From the NCBI RefSeq assembly GCF_903166585.1, contig NZ_CAESCM010000004.1, positions 248,001 through 312,000 of the forward strand: a stretch of DNA of 64,000 nucleotides, read 5' to 3'. Below the pieces are notes generated by a model. That model saw nothing but the letters and a program-made list of their open reading frames with translations. It was not told where the DNA came from and did not search any database. Within the stretch, counting starts at the first letter, position 1. Each line of letters begins with the position of its first letter. Below, piece after piece: positions 62,043 through 64,000 of this stretch. The translations under genes and the position numbers were made by a program. This DNA is from Pedobacter ghigonis. GTDB lineage: Bacteria; Bacteroidota; Bacteroidia; Sphingobacteriales; Sphingobacteriaceae.

Positions 62043-64000
62043 TTAGAATGTTACCGTAACAGATCCACCAACAAATCGGGTTGGAGGTGTGTAGCTTAAT
62101 GTACTGATACCAATTGCATTGTTACCCAGCATATAATCAGGATCTGTAAAAATATTTTCTTTTGGTGTAAACAAGAATAGGTTACGACCTTGGGCCGCTA
62201 CAACAATTCCTTTAATAATTTTGCTGTCACCTAACCATTTTTTAGGAATATCATAAGATAAACTTACCTCACGGATTTTCCAGTAAGCACCGTTAAAAGC
62301 ATAGTTGGTTGCGATACCTGTATTGTATGCCGATGATGGCCAGAAGCCAGCACCGCCGTCTCTTACAGTAACAGATGTATTTGCAACATATTGACCACTA
62401 GAATTTAAGTATGATGAATTAGGGAATACAAAACGCTCACGGTTGTAAGCTACAGTTCTTAAACCAGAACCAGAGAAATCGAAACTACCTGCATCTGCAT
62501 ACGCAATGTAGCCGCCTCTGTATTCAGCTACAGCAGCTAATCTTAATGATTTATATCTTACCGCTAAGTTGGCACCTAAAATATGTTTAGGGCTTGAGTT
62601 TCCTAAAATCACACCACTTTCAGTCGCTGATGGGTAACCAGTACGAGGATCAACAATTACACGGCCTTGAGGATCTCTTCTATAATCGATACCCCTTAAC
62701 ATTGGATAAGTTTGGCCAGCTTCTGCAACAACCTGCACACTGCCACCTGTTGAAAGGTTTAAACGAGTTACAGCATCACTGATTGATTTTACTTTGTTAT
62801 CGTAATAAGTATAGTTACCACCGATATCAATTTGCCAGTTACTGTTGCGGAAAGCAACAAAATTTAAAGTATTCTCTAAACCGAAGTTAGTTACTTCACC
62901 TGTGTTGGTTAAGTAGCTAGAGAAACCTGAAGCAGAACTGATTGATACTGGAACGATTTGATCTGTGGTACTGGTGTGATAAGCTGTTACACTTAAAGAG
63001 ATACGGTTATCCCAAAGCTCTGCATCAAAACCACCCTCAAAACCTTTTGTTCTTTCAGCTTTTAAGTTAGGGTTAACAACTCTAGAATCAATTCCGTATC
63101 CAGGAATGTTGTTATATGGATAACCACCAGATTGGCTAAATGTTGTTAATAAGTTATAAGCACCTAAGTTTACGTTACCTACTTCGTTGTAACCAGCACG
63201 TACTTTTAAAGAGTTAACAAATTTGCTGTCTTTTAAAGCTGGTATAGCATTGCTCACAATAAATGATGCATCTACAGCAGGGTAGAAAATTGATCTGTTT
63301 TGTGTTGGTAAAGTAGACCACCAATCGTTACGAGCTGTTGCGTGTAAGTATAAGAAGTCTTTGTAACCCAATCTTAAATCGCCATAAACACCCTGTTGTC
63401 TAGCAGTAGAATTGCTTTCAGAACCACCAATATTTGCAGCTGTACGGTGAGCGATGTTAAATAAACCTTGGAAAGTTAAACCGGTAGCATTAACACCAAT
63501 GCTTTTTCCAGTATTGTTTCTTAGTGAAGCTCCCAAAGTAAAATCTAACTTGATATCTTCAGTTAATTTCTTGTTTACTTTAGCTTGGAACTCCGTTAAC
63601 AATTGAGTTGAGAAAGATTCTCCATCAGAAACACTTCCTGGGATATCGTTGTTTTTCAACGAAGATAAACCTAGGTTTTTAGTATAATTTGACAATACGA
63701 ACTTATCTGTCCAGTTTTTATTAGATGAATTTTGAGTAGTAATGTTTACACGGTATAAGAAACTTAACCATTCTAAAGGTTTATATTTCAAATCCAAGTT
63801 ACCAGCCAAATAATCATTACGAACATCCTGACGTTGATTATCTAATGTAAAGTAAGGGTTAGCATAATAAGCATTATAGTAACCATTAGGGTTTGCAAAT
63901 TTATTATTCTGCCAATCAGAATAATCAGTTAACATAATTTGCGCTGGAGTTTGCAAAATCTGATCATACATTGATGAAGTTGCAGTGGTCACATCGTAAC
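62043..64000 (-). CDS. SusC/RagA-family transporter, C-terminal part (runs off the right edge)
   Basis: The reverse strand is open from 64000 (codons YDV before an internal GTG at 63992) to the stop at 62043, about 652 residues. The sequence is SusC barrel: LDNQRQDVRNDYLAGNLDLKYKPLEW, RNDWWSTLPTQNRSIFYP, SLKVRAGYNEVGNVNLGAYN and GAYWKIREVSLSYDIPKKWLG, ending FVGGSVTVTF. Signal peptide and plug lie outside the window. It is the partner of the SusD-like_2 protein 13 bases downstream. Codon use here is AT-richer than in the first two SusC genes. Confidence 0.93.
   Translation of the reverse strand, partial: YDVTTATSSMYDQILQTPAQIMLTDYSDWQNNKFANPNGYYNAYYANPYFTLDNQRQDVRNDYLAGNLDLKYKPLEWLSFLYRVNITTQNSSNKNWTDKFVLSNYTKNLGLSSLKNNDIPGSVSDGESFSTQLLTEFQAKVNKKLTEDIKLDFTLGASLRNNTGKSIGVNATGLTFQGLFNIAHRTAANIGGSESNSTARQQGVYGDLRLGYKDFLYLHATARNDWWSTLPTQNRSIFYPAVDASFIVSNAIPALKDSKFVNSLKVRAGYNEVGNVNLGAYNLLTTFSQSGGYPYNNIPGYGIDSRVVNPNLKAERTKGFEGGFDAELWDNRISLSVTAYHTSTTDQIVPVSISSASGFSSYLTNTGEVTNFGLENTLNFVAFRNSNWQIDIGGNYTYYDNKVKSISDAVTRLNLSTGGSVQVVAEAGQTYPMLRGIDYRRDPQGRVIVDPRTGYPSATESGVILGNSSPKHILGANLAVRYKSLRLAAVAEYRGGYIAYADAGSFDFSGSGLRTVAYNRERFVFPNSSYLNSSGQYVANTSVTVRDGGAGFWPSSAYNTGIATNYAFNGAYWKIREVSLSYDIPKKWLGDSKIIKGIVVAAQGRNLFLFTPKENIFTDPDYMLGNNAIGISTLSYTPPTRFVGGSVTVTF

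Overview
The window looks like chromosome from a Bacteroidota bacterium of the Sphingobacteriaceae, most likely Pedobacter or a close relative. Five SusC/SusD pairs, a hybrid two-component regulator with AraC output, ECF sigma/FecR regulation, lipoproteins with Cys-Lys-Lys after the lipobox, weak ribosome binding sites and intergenic REP-like repeats all point that way. The genus is an inference from style and was not confirmed by a search.

Region 1 (1-22.1 kb) opens with the start of a leftward ECF sigma factor gene. A long leader follows, then a rightward operon of about 20.8 kb (1108-21934): SusC-SusD-FAS1-DUF5007-like, then SusC-SusD-FAS1-DUF5008/delta-60, then two alkaline-phosphatase-superfamily/LamG lipoproteins flanking an M60 (enhancin-like) metallopeptidase, and finally an Ig-like/NHL-repeat lipoprotein. 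No glycoside hydrolase is present, so the locus looks built for glycoprotein or peptide capture. A leftward 1352-residue hybrid two-component system (HTCS, 22176-26234) closes the region and is the probable regulator.

Region 2 (26.2-41.9 kb) is a second carbohydrate locus. It holds an orphan fucosidase-like C-terminal fragment, a REP-like repeat cluster, a GH88 unsaturated glucuronyl hydrolase with a DUF2264 protein, a SnoaL-like protein, an ECF sigma/FecR pair, a SusC/SusD pair, a sulfatase, a TIM-barrel sugar isomerase-like protein and a small SecDF-P1-like protein. GH88 plus sulfatase suggests a sulfated, uronic-acid-containing glycan. A 59-bp promoter-like module with exact internal spacing occurs three times (537, 26336, 27419), always pointing at genes of regions 1 and 2. 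It is the best candidate for the HTCS operator.

Region 3 (41.9-47.7 kb) is an island of different character ending at the 3' end of a tRNA-Arg(CCT) gene. It carries a tight three-gene operon of an sce7726-family PD-(D/E)XK-like protein, an sce7725-family protein and a zinc-ribbon/RES-domain protein, followed by a trypsin-like protease and decayed fragments. I consider it a candidate anti-phage or toxin-type system and the most novel part of the window.

Region 4 (47.9-52.3 kb) is housekeeping: an SDR oxidoreductase, metG, an LD-carboxypeptidase and a DoxX protein. Region 5 (52.3-64 kb, all leftward) has a complete SusC/SusD pair, a remnant copy of a susC 5' end, a lipoprotein gene broken at two homopolymers, a YwqK-like secreted protein, and a DUF1735 protein with a third SusD type and a SusC truncated by the window edge. 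Regulation there is not evident.
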